Below are positions 38,481 through 49,383 of a DNA stretch of 64,000 bases, one piece after another (within the stretch, counting starts at the first letter, position 1; every line of letters begins with the position of its first letter). Under the pieces are notes generated by a model. It had not been told where the DNA came from. It made no database searches and saw only the letters and a list, made by a program, of their open reading frames with translations. The DNA is from Zerene cesonia. Its lineage: Eukaryota; Arthropoda; Insecta; Lepidoptera; Pieridae. Location of the stretch: contig NC_052111.1 of assembly GCF_012273895.1 (NCBI RefSeq), forward strand, positions 5,332,001 through 5,396,000, in the 5' to 3' direction. A program made the position numbers and the translations under genes.

Positions 38481-39761
38481 CATAATACCACGTTAAGAAT
38501 TTCCCCACAGTACAACTTCACCCACTAGTGTCCGAAGAGAATGAGGCACTTCAAGTGGGAGACACCTCTCATAATATCAATGACAGCGATAATAAACCTG
38601 ATATTGTTGCAGATTTCAGCAAGGGATCTCGTTGGCATTACAGATAAGACCAATTTATTACAATGAAGCGTGACATAGCCCTTGAAATTTGCATGAGATA
38701 TTATAAGGGTTGTTAGTCCAGCGATACGAATCAAGCATTACAAGATAGTGCGATCACTAAAAAAATTATAAGGTAGTAATCTATAGAAGTATATTTTTAA
38801 AGGATATGAAATAATCCATATAAATAAATATAAATCCATAATAATTATCAACTAGTTAAGGATATTTTCGTATGTTTTTTGCTGTAAGAGGCGTTTCTGT
38901 ATCGAAATTTCCATTTATCATTATTATAAAAATTCGTAAAAGTGACTAATATCACAAATAGAAAAAGATTAATTTGAGCATGAAACAAAACTAGTAAACA
39001 TAAGATTTAATTAGTTAATAATCTTTCCATTAGTTATTCTATAATTAGAAATAAAACCTGATCAATTCATAAATTATTTATACCAAATTCAGTAATGCTA
39101 GGCTAATCTGAAATAGCAGTCGTTGAAAATTTTGTTTTCAATTTAGTTTTATATAGCGGTTTTATATTCTTACACAGCATATTCATTTTGAAACATTATT
39201 TCAGAAACAGTATTCTATTTGACGAAATCAGCTTTCAGAGTAGATCTTAATATCTAAATGCGGATGGAAAGCAAACATAATAATAAGAATATAATATATT
39301 GTTATGGTCACACAACACAATTTTACAATGTTTATTCGTATTATATTTCGAGAAAATACCGATCTACTACCTTAATTATAATTGCTATAATTAGTTCGTG
39401 AATGTTTTGTTAAACGTTAATTTTATTAATTCACAGGTATCAAAGCGAGTTAGAATATCAAAAAAAAAAAAACAATTCGTACTAAAATGTCACAACAGAT
39501 TATATTAAGTAAACATAATGCATTCCAAATCCACCATTTGACGAATAACTACATACAAACTACGTCCACTATTGTAGGTTTATGCCACGTCACGGAATCC
39601 ATAAAGTGTATCCATAAATACAAAAAATCACCGAGTCAGCGTTGTATCGTTTGCGGATTATTACTTTCTTTATGTACGTATTATTCATACTTGGGTATTA
39701 TTGTGCTCATAATTCAAGTACCATATTGACCAAATAGGGATCGAGTATTATCATTTATCTA

Positions 39762-39838
39762 GTGGAATAAGTTAATTCAATTACTCTTAGGGAACAACAT
39801 GTTATTGTAACGTCTTATTATGAACGTGTAAAATAAGG
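39762..39838 (+). repeat. Left copy of 77-bp duplication flanking the second gap
   Basis: Identical, base for base, to 40839-40915. Each copy abuts the N run. It is most likely an unmerged contig overlap. Confidence 0.9.
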
Positions 39839-40838
39839 NNNNNNNNNNNNNNNNNNNNNNNNNNNNNNNNNNNNNNNNNNNNNNNNNNNNNNNNNNNNNN
39901 NNNNNNNNNNNNNNNNNNNNNNNNNNNNNNNNNNNNNNNNNNNNNNNNNNNNNNNNNNNNNNNNNNNNNNNNNNNNNNNNNNNNNNNNNNNNNNNNNNNN
40001 NNNNNNNNNNNNNNNNNNNNNNNNNNNNNNNNNNNNNNNNNNNNNNNNNNNNNNNNNNNNNNNNNNNNNNNNNNNNNNNNNNNNNNNNNNNNNNNNNNNN
40101 NNNNNNNNNNNNNNNNNNNNNNNNNNNNNNNNNNNNNNNNNNNNNNNNNNNNNNNNNNNNNNNNNNNNNNNNNNNNNNNNNNNNNNNNNNNNNNNNNNNN
40201 NNNNNNNNNNNNNNNNNNNNNNNNNNNNNNNNNNNNNNNNNNNNNNNNNNNNNNNNNNNNNNNNNNNNNNNNNNNNNNNNNNNNNNNNNNNNNNNNNNNN
40301 NNNNNNNNNNNNNNNNNNNNNNNNNNNNNNNNNNNNNNNNNNNNNNNNNNNNNNNNNNNNNNNNNNNNNNNNNNNNNNNNNNNNNNNNNNNNNNNNNNNN
40401 NNNNNNNNNNNNNNNNNNNNNNNNNNNNNNNNNNNNNNNNNNNNNNNNNNNNNNNNNNNNNNNNNNNNNNNNNNNNNNNNNNNNNNNNNNNNNNNNNNNN
40501 NNNNNNNNNNNNNNNNNNNNNNNNNNNNNNNNNNNNNNNNNNNNNNNNNNNNNNNNNNNNNNNNNNNNNNNNNNNNNNNNNNNNNNNNNNNNNNNNNNNN
40601 NNNNNNNNNNNNNNNNNNNNNNNNNNNNNNNNNNNNNNNNNNNNNNNNNNNNNNNNNNNNNNNNNNNNNNNNNNNNNNNNNNNNNNNNNNNNNNNNNNNN
40701 NNNNNNNNNNNNNNNNNNNNNNNNNNNNNNNNNNNNNNNNNNNNNNNNNNNNNNNNNNNNNNNNNNNNNNNNNNNNNNNNNNNNNNNNNNNNNNNNNNNN
40801 NNNNNNNNNNNNNNNNNNNNNNNNNNNNNNNNNNNNNN
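39839..40838. other. Assembly gap (1000 N), probably spurious
   Basis: Fixed-size gap. The perfect 77-bp identity of its flanks indicates that the contigs overlap and no sequence is missing. Confidence 0.95.
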
Positions 40839-40915
40839 GTGGAATAAGTTAATTCAATTACTCTTAGGGAACAACATGTTATTGTAACGTCTTATTATGA
40901 ACGTGTAAAATAAGG
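40839..40915 (+). repeat. Right copy of 77-bp duplication flanking the second gap
   Basis: Exact copy of 39762-39838, starting at the first base after the N run. Confidence 0.9.
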
Positions 40916-40984
40916 TCGCTAAGTTGTCTTATATGTTGCTGATGGAATAGAAAAAAATGTTTGTAAACATTTATAATTTTTATA

Positions 40985-41267
40985 AGGGAGTCGAACACGC
41001 TACGGAATAGGGCCATCTCGCACCGGGGAAGCTACCACACTCCCACAGAAGACCGGAGTGAAACAGTAGCATGTTATTGTATTTTGTTCGGTGAATGGGG
41101 AGGCCGGACGCCCATATTCTTATCCTTATTGTTCCTTTCCAATTTAAAGTAAGCAATCTATTTAGAGGCGTAATGTCTGCAATCGACGTTATACCTCTCC
41201 AAATGTTCATGGGCGGTGGTAGCGCTTACCATCAGGCAACCCTCCAGCCCCAATGCCGTCGATGACG

Positions 41268-41268
<1 letters not shown>
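40985..41268 (-). repeat. TTTTTTATGTCA-family repeat, nearly complete
   Basis: Reverse orientation: TCTCGCACCGGGGAAGC near one end and GGTGGTAGCGCTTACCATCAG near the other. It is directly followed by the first (TA)n array. Confidence 0.7.

Positions 41269-41270
<2 letters not shown>

Positions 41271-41355
<85 letters not shown>
41271..41355. repeat. (TA)n microsatellite, about 85 bp
   Basis: Uninterrupted AT dinucleotides. The translated YIYIYI frames are meaningless. Confidence 0.97.
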
Positions 41356-41360
<5 letters not shown>

Positions 41361-41521
41361 CTCGTGTCACAGTTTTCGTTGCCATACTCCTCCGAAACGG
41401 CTTGACCGATTCTTATGAAACTTTGTGTTCGTATTGGGTATGTCTGAGAATCGGTCAACATCTATTTTTCATACCCCTAAATGATAAGAGTAAGGCAGAA
41501 CAGCGTTTGCCGGGACAGCTA

Positions 41522-41522
<1 letters not shown>
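41356..41522 (+). mobile_element. Helitron-like element (family 5) between two (TA)n arrays
   Basis: Starts near AAATTCTCGTGTCACAG, contains CGGCTTGACCGATTCTTATG and ends GCCGGGACAGCTAG followed by T, the Helitron CTAG end. The 5' terminus merges with the microsatellite. Confidence 0.65.

Positions 41523-41563
<41 letters not shown>
41523..41563. repeat. (TA)n microsatellite, about 41 bp
   Basis: Begins directly after the CTAG end of the preceding element. Confidence 0.97.
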
Positions 41564-41566
<3 letters not shown>

Positions 41567-41799
41567 TTTGTTTTTTTATAACTGCATTGTAAATATGAAC
41601 TTATGAACAAAACTTGATGACGCTGATGAGAGCTTAGCGTGCAGGCTTAACTTTGATACCATTAATTACAAATTTTTCAAGTACAAATCTGCTGCATTAT
41701 ATTATATGAAAACAAAGAGTTGTGGACGATTATTGAATTACTTCTATTGACTGGATATCATATGATTTCCTAATGTAATGTAGCAGACACCTGATCGGA

Positions 41800-41928
41800 T
41801 GCCTCATTCCTTTTCCTCAACCTTCCCATTCCTTCTTTGCACAATTTCTGCGAATAATTATGGGCGGTGGTGATCGCTTACCATCAGGCGAACCACCAGC
41901 TCAGTTGCCAGCTATGACATAAAAAAAC
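41800..41928 (-). repeat. TTTTTTATGTCA-family repeat, truncated
   Basis: GGGCGGTGGTGATCGCTTACC, AACCACCAGCTCAGTTGCC and GCTATGACATAAAAAAA are the reverse of the family head. Confidence 0.75.
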
Positions 41929-42044
41929 ACGTATCCGACTAGTAAGATAATACGTAATCATCAGATAACCATACTACTAAAGTAAAACTATCAATATTGC
42001 CTCACAGGTTCTCGAAACAACACTCATTAGAAGTTATTTTATGT

Positions 42045-42159
<115 letters not shown>

Positions 42160-45100
42160 TTGACTCGATATATATATTGACTTGACGCATAGACTTGCCC
42201 AAGTATATTTTCTCCTTAGATACCTAGAATATTTGCATGCAAACGTACTTGATCACATTTATTGTTTAATTTACAGAGTATATCATAAATGTATATAAAC
42301 GTAAACCTTAAGCCTTTCAATGGGCGTTTCTCAGTTTGTGGTTATCAAGTAAGGAGCCGTTAATCACGTTTGCGAAAAGATAAACAACATGCATCCAGTC
42401 ACGATACAGCACTACCGTTTAGATACAACTTCGAAGCTATTCAGTCTTATGTATGATTTTAATCGTTACGTTGTAATCATTTTGGGATTATTAAAGAAAT
42501 GTGTGTTTTAAATTTTTAATAATTTATGGCATGACGTATTAAACATATTTTGAGTTACGAACACAAAAAATACACTTCGAATTTAAAACCTTTTGTCTTT
42601 TGTTGTGTGCTAAGTGACAATGCCAAAAATAAAAAAGGGGAAATGATATTCCGTACACTACTTAATTTTTAAGCAATTTTAACGTAAATTTATGTTCTTT
42701 ATAAATAGACGACGTGTACTCAAATTGAGAGAAGCTTTCAACTGCTCTTTAATGTTCCCGAAATATTTTGACGGTGTCGTTTTGTATTATTTGTCGTATT
42801 TAATATATATTAGGTTTAGAGGTGGTTTCATGTAAAATACTTCAAAATATCTATAATTTTATATTAGCTGGATGTTCAGCCAAGCTCTGCCCGGGTAGTA
42901 GTCTTATAGTATTTTTTTACAATGGATTATTATTATACATGCGGATTTTGATTTCAAATTTAAAATCATGACAATCCGTGTAGTTTTTCTATAAGAAGCA
43001 TAAACCGAGTCCCATCTTTTAATTTCCTTTACAGGGGAAAAACTAATCATTCACATGAATATTTTGCTTTAAAACAAAGGTACAATGTAAGCTAATATCC
43101 AATTCTATTCTCATCTTTATCTTTTTGAATGCAGTCCATAAAATGTAATGCAGTTTTAGAGTTTTATAGTAGCAATTTAAATGGGTCTGGCAGATGATAC
43201 TCCGCAAAGAGCCAGTGTTTGAGAACAAACGACATGTTGGCCGTAGCGACATCTTGGCTCATAGCGCTTGTGCTGACAAATTGTTCACTAGCCTTTGAAT
43301 CTAACAGAATTTCATTTCCAAGTTTAAAAAGGTTAAGTGAACACGATACATTTTGTATGTAATAGACTAAAGACGCTGCAAGGAAGTGGAGGTCGTTTGT
43401 TTTAGTTGGCATGATGATATATGCATTTCAAAATTAGCTTTATATAACAGGGGTTACTTTAATATCAAGCCCAAGGATTAGTGTCTATATGTCAATCATT
43501 TTTAATAACGGTTGTTAATAAAATTGTGTTGCGTGTGGTGCTTTCCACCAATTTCGTTACGAAGATAAGTAAATGAATTTTGTAATTAAATCAACAGACG
43601 AAATGAAAAACGCACGGTGATGACTAGACATGAGATTAGTTATGTCTAATTGAAACATAATTGTATTTTGTAGCTGGGGAAATAAAAATGACACGCAATT
43701 CCTTCGTTGGCATTTATTCAACTTCTGTATTGTCTTATTTTTAAGTAAAATTGCAGCATTGCAGTATTTTCGATTCTTAAAGATCAGATATTTTCTCCCT
43801 TGCTTGTATCATGAATAAAACTGAATTGCGAGATTTGCGTCTATAAGAAAAGTAAATATACTGACGTTTTCTATCATTTTTTTTTCTGAATAGTATTTAT
43901 AAGTGAATAATTTATCTGGTAGTAAGAAGTTAAATACTTTAATTATAATTTTTCTACCGTTTAATACATAATTTAGTATTGTTTAAACAATTTTTTACCC
44001 GAAAAGAACTCAAAAAATAAAGTTCTTTTAATCTAAAATATAAAATAACTCGTGTACCTTTTTTCTACGATTATCATATAAAGAGGTTAATTTTTCCCAC
44101 CATGCATATTTATTATATTTAATGATAACTAACAAATTTTTAATACAAAAATAATCACGTTAAATGAAACGAGCGTAGCTTTGTTAAATCAAATAAATTG
44201 ATTAAATATAGGTAAAGATTTTTAAATGAAATTAATGTCAATCAAAAATAAAAAATCAATATAATACAAACAATAAAATTCATATAAACAAATTTTGCAT
44301 AATGAAAAATAAACAGTGTTCACAAATTATTTCAGTCCAAATTAATGACCAGCTTTTGTTAATTGATATTTTAATAGATTGTAAATTTGAGCCACGTTTT
44401 AATGGTTTAAACATAAGTACTGAAAACTTTGAATCCTAAATTGAAGCCTAAAAGCTTAGCAACAGTGGAAGCACGAAGCGCGCCTGGTTTTTATAAGCAA
44501 GAAAATTTATCGTTTAATATTTACTCGCGCTTTGTGAAAGGCGCAATTATATTCTATGTATGCAAATCACTTCATTGTAAGCCGCTATAGGATAATAACA
44601 GCTATAAAAGTTAACTTGTTTCGCGTGATACCGAGCTATGGCTTCTGGTTATGTCGTTGTTCAGATAATTAGGAGTTATGCGATGTAAACGTCTTCATTT
44701 TGTGAAGTATGTGGCAGTCAGCAGATGAAATGTTAATGTGGTACGAAGTATATTTTGGTAAATGGAGGCGAAATGTTGATACTTTAGAACGTGTTATTTT
44801 GTGTTAAATGTTATTGTTGTCGGAATAAATCTAAAACTTATATGTAATGAAGTAACGATTATGTTTCTTTTTTATTGAGTTGCGTTTTTTGAATGGTCGA
44901 CCCAAAAAGTTTAAATAATAAAATGAAATATCTACAGTGGAATATTTGGGACAAAATATAGGTACAACGATATTTAAATGTGACAATGGACAAACTTGGA
45001 ATATCATTCCAGAGTCGTTGCTTTACAGTTAATTTGAAGCGTTTCGTAGATAAGATTGAATTTTATGAAATACAAGTCATGATAAATGGGCCTATTACTT

Positions 45101-46193
45101 GTGATTGAATGATATGAGTCATAATGAGTTTTCCCCTATTATTCAGTGTAGTCAACTTGTATAATCACGCAGTTTGTTATCGCTCTTTGTTGGAGTTCTG
45201 CAAACAAAATATCGCGAAAATTTGCATTACACTGGCTGAAGGAAGGGCGGGGCAAGGGCTTGTCATTAATAATAGAGCGTAAAGTTAGAGGGCGTTCCCC
45301 GCCCTGCAGACGGGGTTAACAACCTTGTTAAACACTATGGCCATAAACTATTTTTTTTTCACACCTTCCGGCATTTCAGGTTGCTTATTTTTTGAGTATA
45401 AATCGCGATAGCAATGGTTGGTGAAACCAGACAGTATTAAAATGCACTCTGCACGTTCGGTTCAGTTAAAATAATGTATTAGTTAGCCTGAATTAGCATT
45501 AACTTTTATTTATCATTAATCTACTCTTGCTTATAAGTAATTTTAGCCAAAAAACAATTATTCGAGGCTAGTTCCTATTAAATCATGGAATTGGTGTAAA
45601 AAAAATCACAATTATTATCAAAAAAAATACTGAAAGCTACTTCTTTCCTTGATGATTTGATCATAAGCAATAACAAAATTGTTTTCTAGGGGCACGGTAC
45701 TTTGAAACAATATTTTAGACCATCGTCGACCACCTATAACATCGTTGTGGTTTAAAATAAAAGCCTGATTTTTCAGCATATTATTTAAAGTAAAATATAA
45801 AAAAAAAATCACAAAAAACGACGTACGCCGTTAAAGAACACTCCAGCGAATATTATTTTGAGTTCGTTTGAAGAAATTGTTATTATGTAAATAGGATAGA
45901 CGTCAATTCCAACAGATATGGTTACTCTCCGCTTGCTCAGCCAGCATGAAATTGGCCTCACATATTTTAAAAACGTTTTAGTAATTTTTGGCGGGTCTTT
46001 TCGGTGCTCATTTGCTTTCCATCTCGTTTTAATTAGCAATACGGTTTCATTGAATCACTCTGATAACTGAATGAACTTTTGATATATGATAGCTGAGATC
46101 AAAAAGTGCAATTGATGCATTCACAAATTTATATTTTGCTTTTAATGTACGTTCCTGGGAGTAAATATGAAAGTGTATGTATTAGTATAAAGT
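42160..46193. other. Intergenic region
   Basis: No confident gene. An exon-like open segment on the minus strand at 43164-43392 is treated as a finding. The stretch 43900-44400 is extremely AT-rich. Confidence 0.5.
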
Positions 46194-46205
46194 ATTGAGA
46201 GAATA

Positions 46206-46496
46206 CTAAGCGTAAGCAGTGGTGGCTCAGTGGTGAGAACCTCGGACTTCAAAATCAACTGCAGCATGCAGGAAATAAATTGATTTTTCAATTTATCTGC
46301 ACATGACATCACCACTGCTTAAAACGGTGATGGAAAACATCGTGAGGAAACCGGCATGTCCGGAAGAATTAAAAAGTTCGACGACATATGAGATCTTTCA
46401 ACCCGCAATTGGCCAACGTGGTGAATTATGGCCTGAACCCTCATAGGAGGCCTGTGTCCCAGCAGTGGGAACATTTATGGGCTGATGGTGATGATG
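46206..46496 (+). mobile_element. tRNA-headed SINE with RTE-like tail and 12-bp target-site duplication
   Basis: Head GCAGTGGTGGCTCAGTGGTG, tail CCCAGCAGTGGGAACATTT then GGGCTGATGGTGATGATG. Flanked by ATTGAGAGAATA at 46194-46205 and 46497-46508. Compared with the copy at 34102 it has lost bases around the B box (AAAATCAACTGCAGCATGCA). Confidence 0.88.
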
Positions 46497-46543
46497 ATTG
46501 AGAGAATATTTGCATCTATGACTTTGGGAAAGAAGAAGCTTAA

Positions 46544-46789
46544 TACCCTACTAATCCGTGTTGATTTTGTAATTGCAAAAGTAATTCTGCCTGGGTGTCT
46601 AAAGCACTGAACCGATTTGGATGAAATTTTGGTAGGGAGATAGATTAAGCCCCGAAAAAGGACACACAATAGTTTTGATCCCGAAAAACCACGGGAACAA
46701 TACAGCGACTTTCAACCACGGACTGTCTATGTTTAATCTCTTCGTCTCGTCTCTTGTCTACGCGGGCGAAGCCACGAGCGAAATACTAG
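46544..46789 (+). mobile_element. Helitron-like element (family 1)
   Basis: Starts near ACCCTACTAAT and ends CGGGCGAAGCCACGAGCGAA then ATACTAG followed by T. The middle has CACTGAACCGATTTGGATGA and CACGGACTGTC. The 5' TC is altered. Confidence 0.7.
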
Positions 46790-48096
46790 TACAAAATGAG
46801 AACACGATGTCCTCTAACCATTAATTTTTCTAGGTTCTTATACCCGATGGCTTTCAGTCTTGAATGAATAGAATTCTTCTATGTAGACGGTATTTTATCT
46901 TAGAGAGCATCATTGCTTATCACCAGGTGGGATCGCGGCGTAACACCTACACAAAGCTACACTTTCAAATTGGATATCCATCGAAGAGACTGTATAGTCG
47001 ATACTTACACAAAGCATGTATATATAACTATGAAACCTACTGCTTAATTATTAAAAAAATCCATTCTTTCCACGCGCAACTGAGCCAGCACATTGGATTT
47101 AATTAAAACAACTCCAAATTATATTATAATAATGTTTGTCAATTCTAACAAGTTCTGCTACAAGGAGAGGGTTGAAACCAACCCTTAAGCCGATTATTCC
47201 ACCTAAACAATTGACAAAATTAATCTAAAAAGCTTAAGTGGCGACACGCGAAACGCATTATTCATTCCGCGTATTATTGCTTTGAATATTGTATATTTGT
47301 GTATTTTATACGGAAACGGATTTATACGGCGAAAGTTTGGCTCTGTTGTGTTTATTACATTTATGTAGAATCGTGTATTTGAAATTGTAAGAGAATAATA
47401 AAAGCTTATTGTTTTATGACTGTTTCATTACATTACTTACATTGCGTTTTCATTGGTTTAACTTGTAAATATCTCTATATTACACACACATCTGGCGTAG
47501 TAGATTAGATGACGTAGTAGAGATATTATGTATTTGTAATCTATTCAAATGATATATAACATAGACATTTCAAGTCACAATCATTACAGTATCTGACTAG
47601 GATCTATGACCACGTATTAACTCCCTCTAATAATCAAATATGACAAAATGAATCTGTCAATAACCACCCCTCGGCGAAGCCAATTCCGTAGAACAACAAG
47701 CTACATTTTGAAAACCGCAGCGAAAACAGACATTTTGTTTGACTGTTATTAATTCATCGTGTTCGGTAAAGGATGAATTGCAAAGCAAATTGTCGGTGAT
47801 TCTGATTGGATTTTAGTGAACGGTTTTTATTTATACATGCATATTTGCTCAATAGGCCGCCTGAATAGAGATTTGGGGTTTCATAGGCAAATTAAAATGT
47901 CGAGTGGTTGGGGAGCGTCAAAATGCGCCTTTATTCATAAGATTGTTTGGGTTTTTTATTCATTCGGATACATAGGTTAACCCCAGGATGAGGGCTTACG
48001 TACCTTAGAAATACCTAATGAAAATATAATACGTACGAAGTTATATTTTATCTACGTACGATTGTACAAAATTCTCTGTCTTATTTGTTATTATTA

Positions 48097-48247
48097 CTAG
48101 CTGTTCGCCTCGGCTTAGCCCGTGGTGCGATATAGCCTATATCACTCAGCTTCAGCTTTCTAATTGTGAAAGAATTTTTGGAATCGGTTCTGTACTTAGC
48201 AAATATACTGACATACAAATATTATCTCCTTGTAACATTAGTATAGA
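48097..48247 (-). mobile_element. Non-autonomous Helitron (family 4)
   Basis: On the minus strand it starts TCTATACTAATGTTACAAGG and ends CGAGGCGAACAGCTAG followed by T. It sits 2 bp before the target-site duplication of the SINE in the next gap. Confidence 0.78.
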
Positions 48248-48263
48248 CTACCTAGTTATAATG

Positions 48264-49369
48264 ACCTACCTAGTTGACCGTCTCCTTGGTNNNNNNNNNN
48301 NNNNNNNNNNNNNNNNNNNNNNNNNNNNNNNNNNNNNNNNNNNNNNNNNNNNNNNNNNNNNNNNNNNNNNNNNNNNNNNNNNNNNNNNNNNNNNNNNNNN
48401 NNNNNNNNNNNNNNNNNNNNNNNNNNNNNNNNNNNNNNNNNNNNNNNNNNNNNNNNNNNNNNNNNNNNNNNNNNNNNNNNNNNNNNNNNNNNNNNNNNNN
48501 NNNNNNNNNNNNNNNNNNNNNNNNNNNNNNNNNNNNNNNNNNNNNNNNNNNNNNNNNNNNNNNNNNNNNNNNNNNNNNNNNNNNNNNNNNNNNNNNNNNN
48601 NNNNNNNNNNNNNNNNNNNNNNNNNNNNNNNNNNNNNNNNNNNNNNNNNNNNNNNNNNNNNNNNNNNNNNNNNNNNNNNNNNNNNNNNNNNNNNNNNNNN
48701 NNNNNNNNNNNNNNNNNNNNNNNNNNNNNNNNNNNNNNNNNNNNNNNNNNNNNNNNNNNNNNNNNNNNNNNNNNNNNNNNNNNNNNNNNNNNNNNNNNNN
48801 NNNNNNNNNNNNNNNNNNNNNNNNNNNNNNNNNNNNNNNNNNNNNNNNNNNNNNNNNNNNNNNNNNNNNNNNNNNNNNNNNNNNNNNNNNNNNNNNNNNN
48901 NNNNNNNNNNNNNNNNNNNNNNNNNNNNNNNNNNNNNNNNNNNNNNNNNNNNNNNNNNNNNNNNNNNNNNNNNNNNNNNNNNNNNNNNNNNNNNNNNNNN
49001 NNNNNNNNNNNNNNNNNNNNNNNNNNNNNNNNNNNNNNNNNNNNNNNNNNNNNNNNNNNNNNNNNNNNNNNNNNNNNNNNNNNNNNNNNNNNNNNNNNNN
49101 NNNNNNNNNNNNNNNNNNNNNNNNNNNNNNNNNNNNNNNNNNNNNNNNNNNNNNNNNNNNNNNNNNNNNNNNNNNNNNNNNNNNNNNNNNNNNNNNNNNN
49201 NNNNNNNNNNNNNNNNNNNNNNNNNNNNNNNNNNNNNNNNNNNNNNNNNNNNNNNNNNNNNNNNNNNNNNNNNNNNNNNNNNNNNNNNNNTAAAGAAAAT
49301 CGATCAGTGAAACGGATGTACATCATCTGCCCCATACCCCACTAGGGGACACGGGACTTCACTACACAC
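48264..49369 (+). mobile_element. SINE-like retroelement interrupted by the third gap
   Basis: The head GTTGACCGTCTCCTTGGT resembles a tRNA-derived SINE start. The tail after the gap includes CATCATCTGCCCCATACCCC and AGGGGACACGGGACTTCAC. ACCTAGTTATAATG flanks it at 48250-48263 and 49370-49383. True length is unknown because 1000 N replace the middle. Confidence 0.65.
48291..49290. other. Assembly gap (1000 N)
   Basis: Fixed-size gap inside the apparent SINE. Open frames across it are artefacts. Confidence 0.98.
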
Positions 49370-49383
49370 ACCTAGTTATAATG

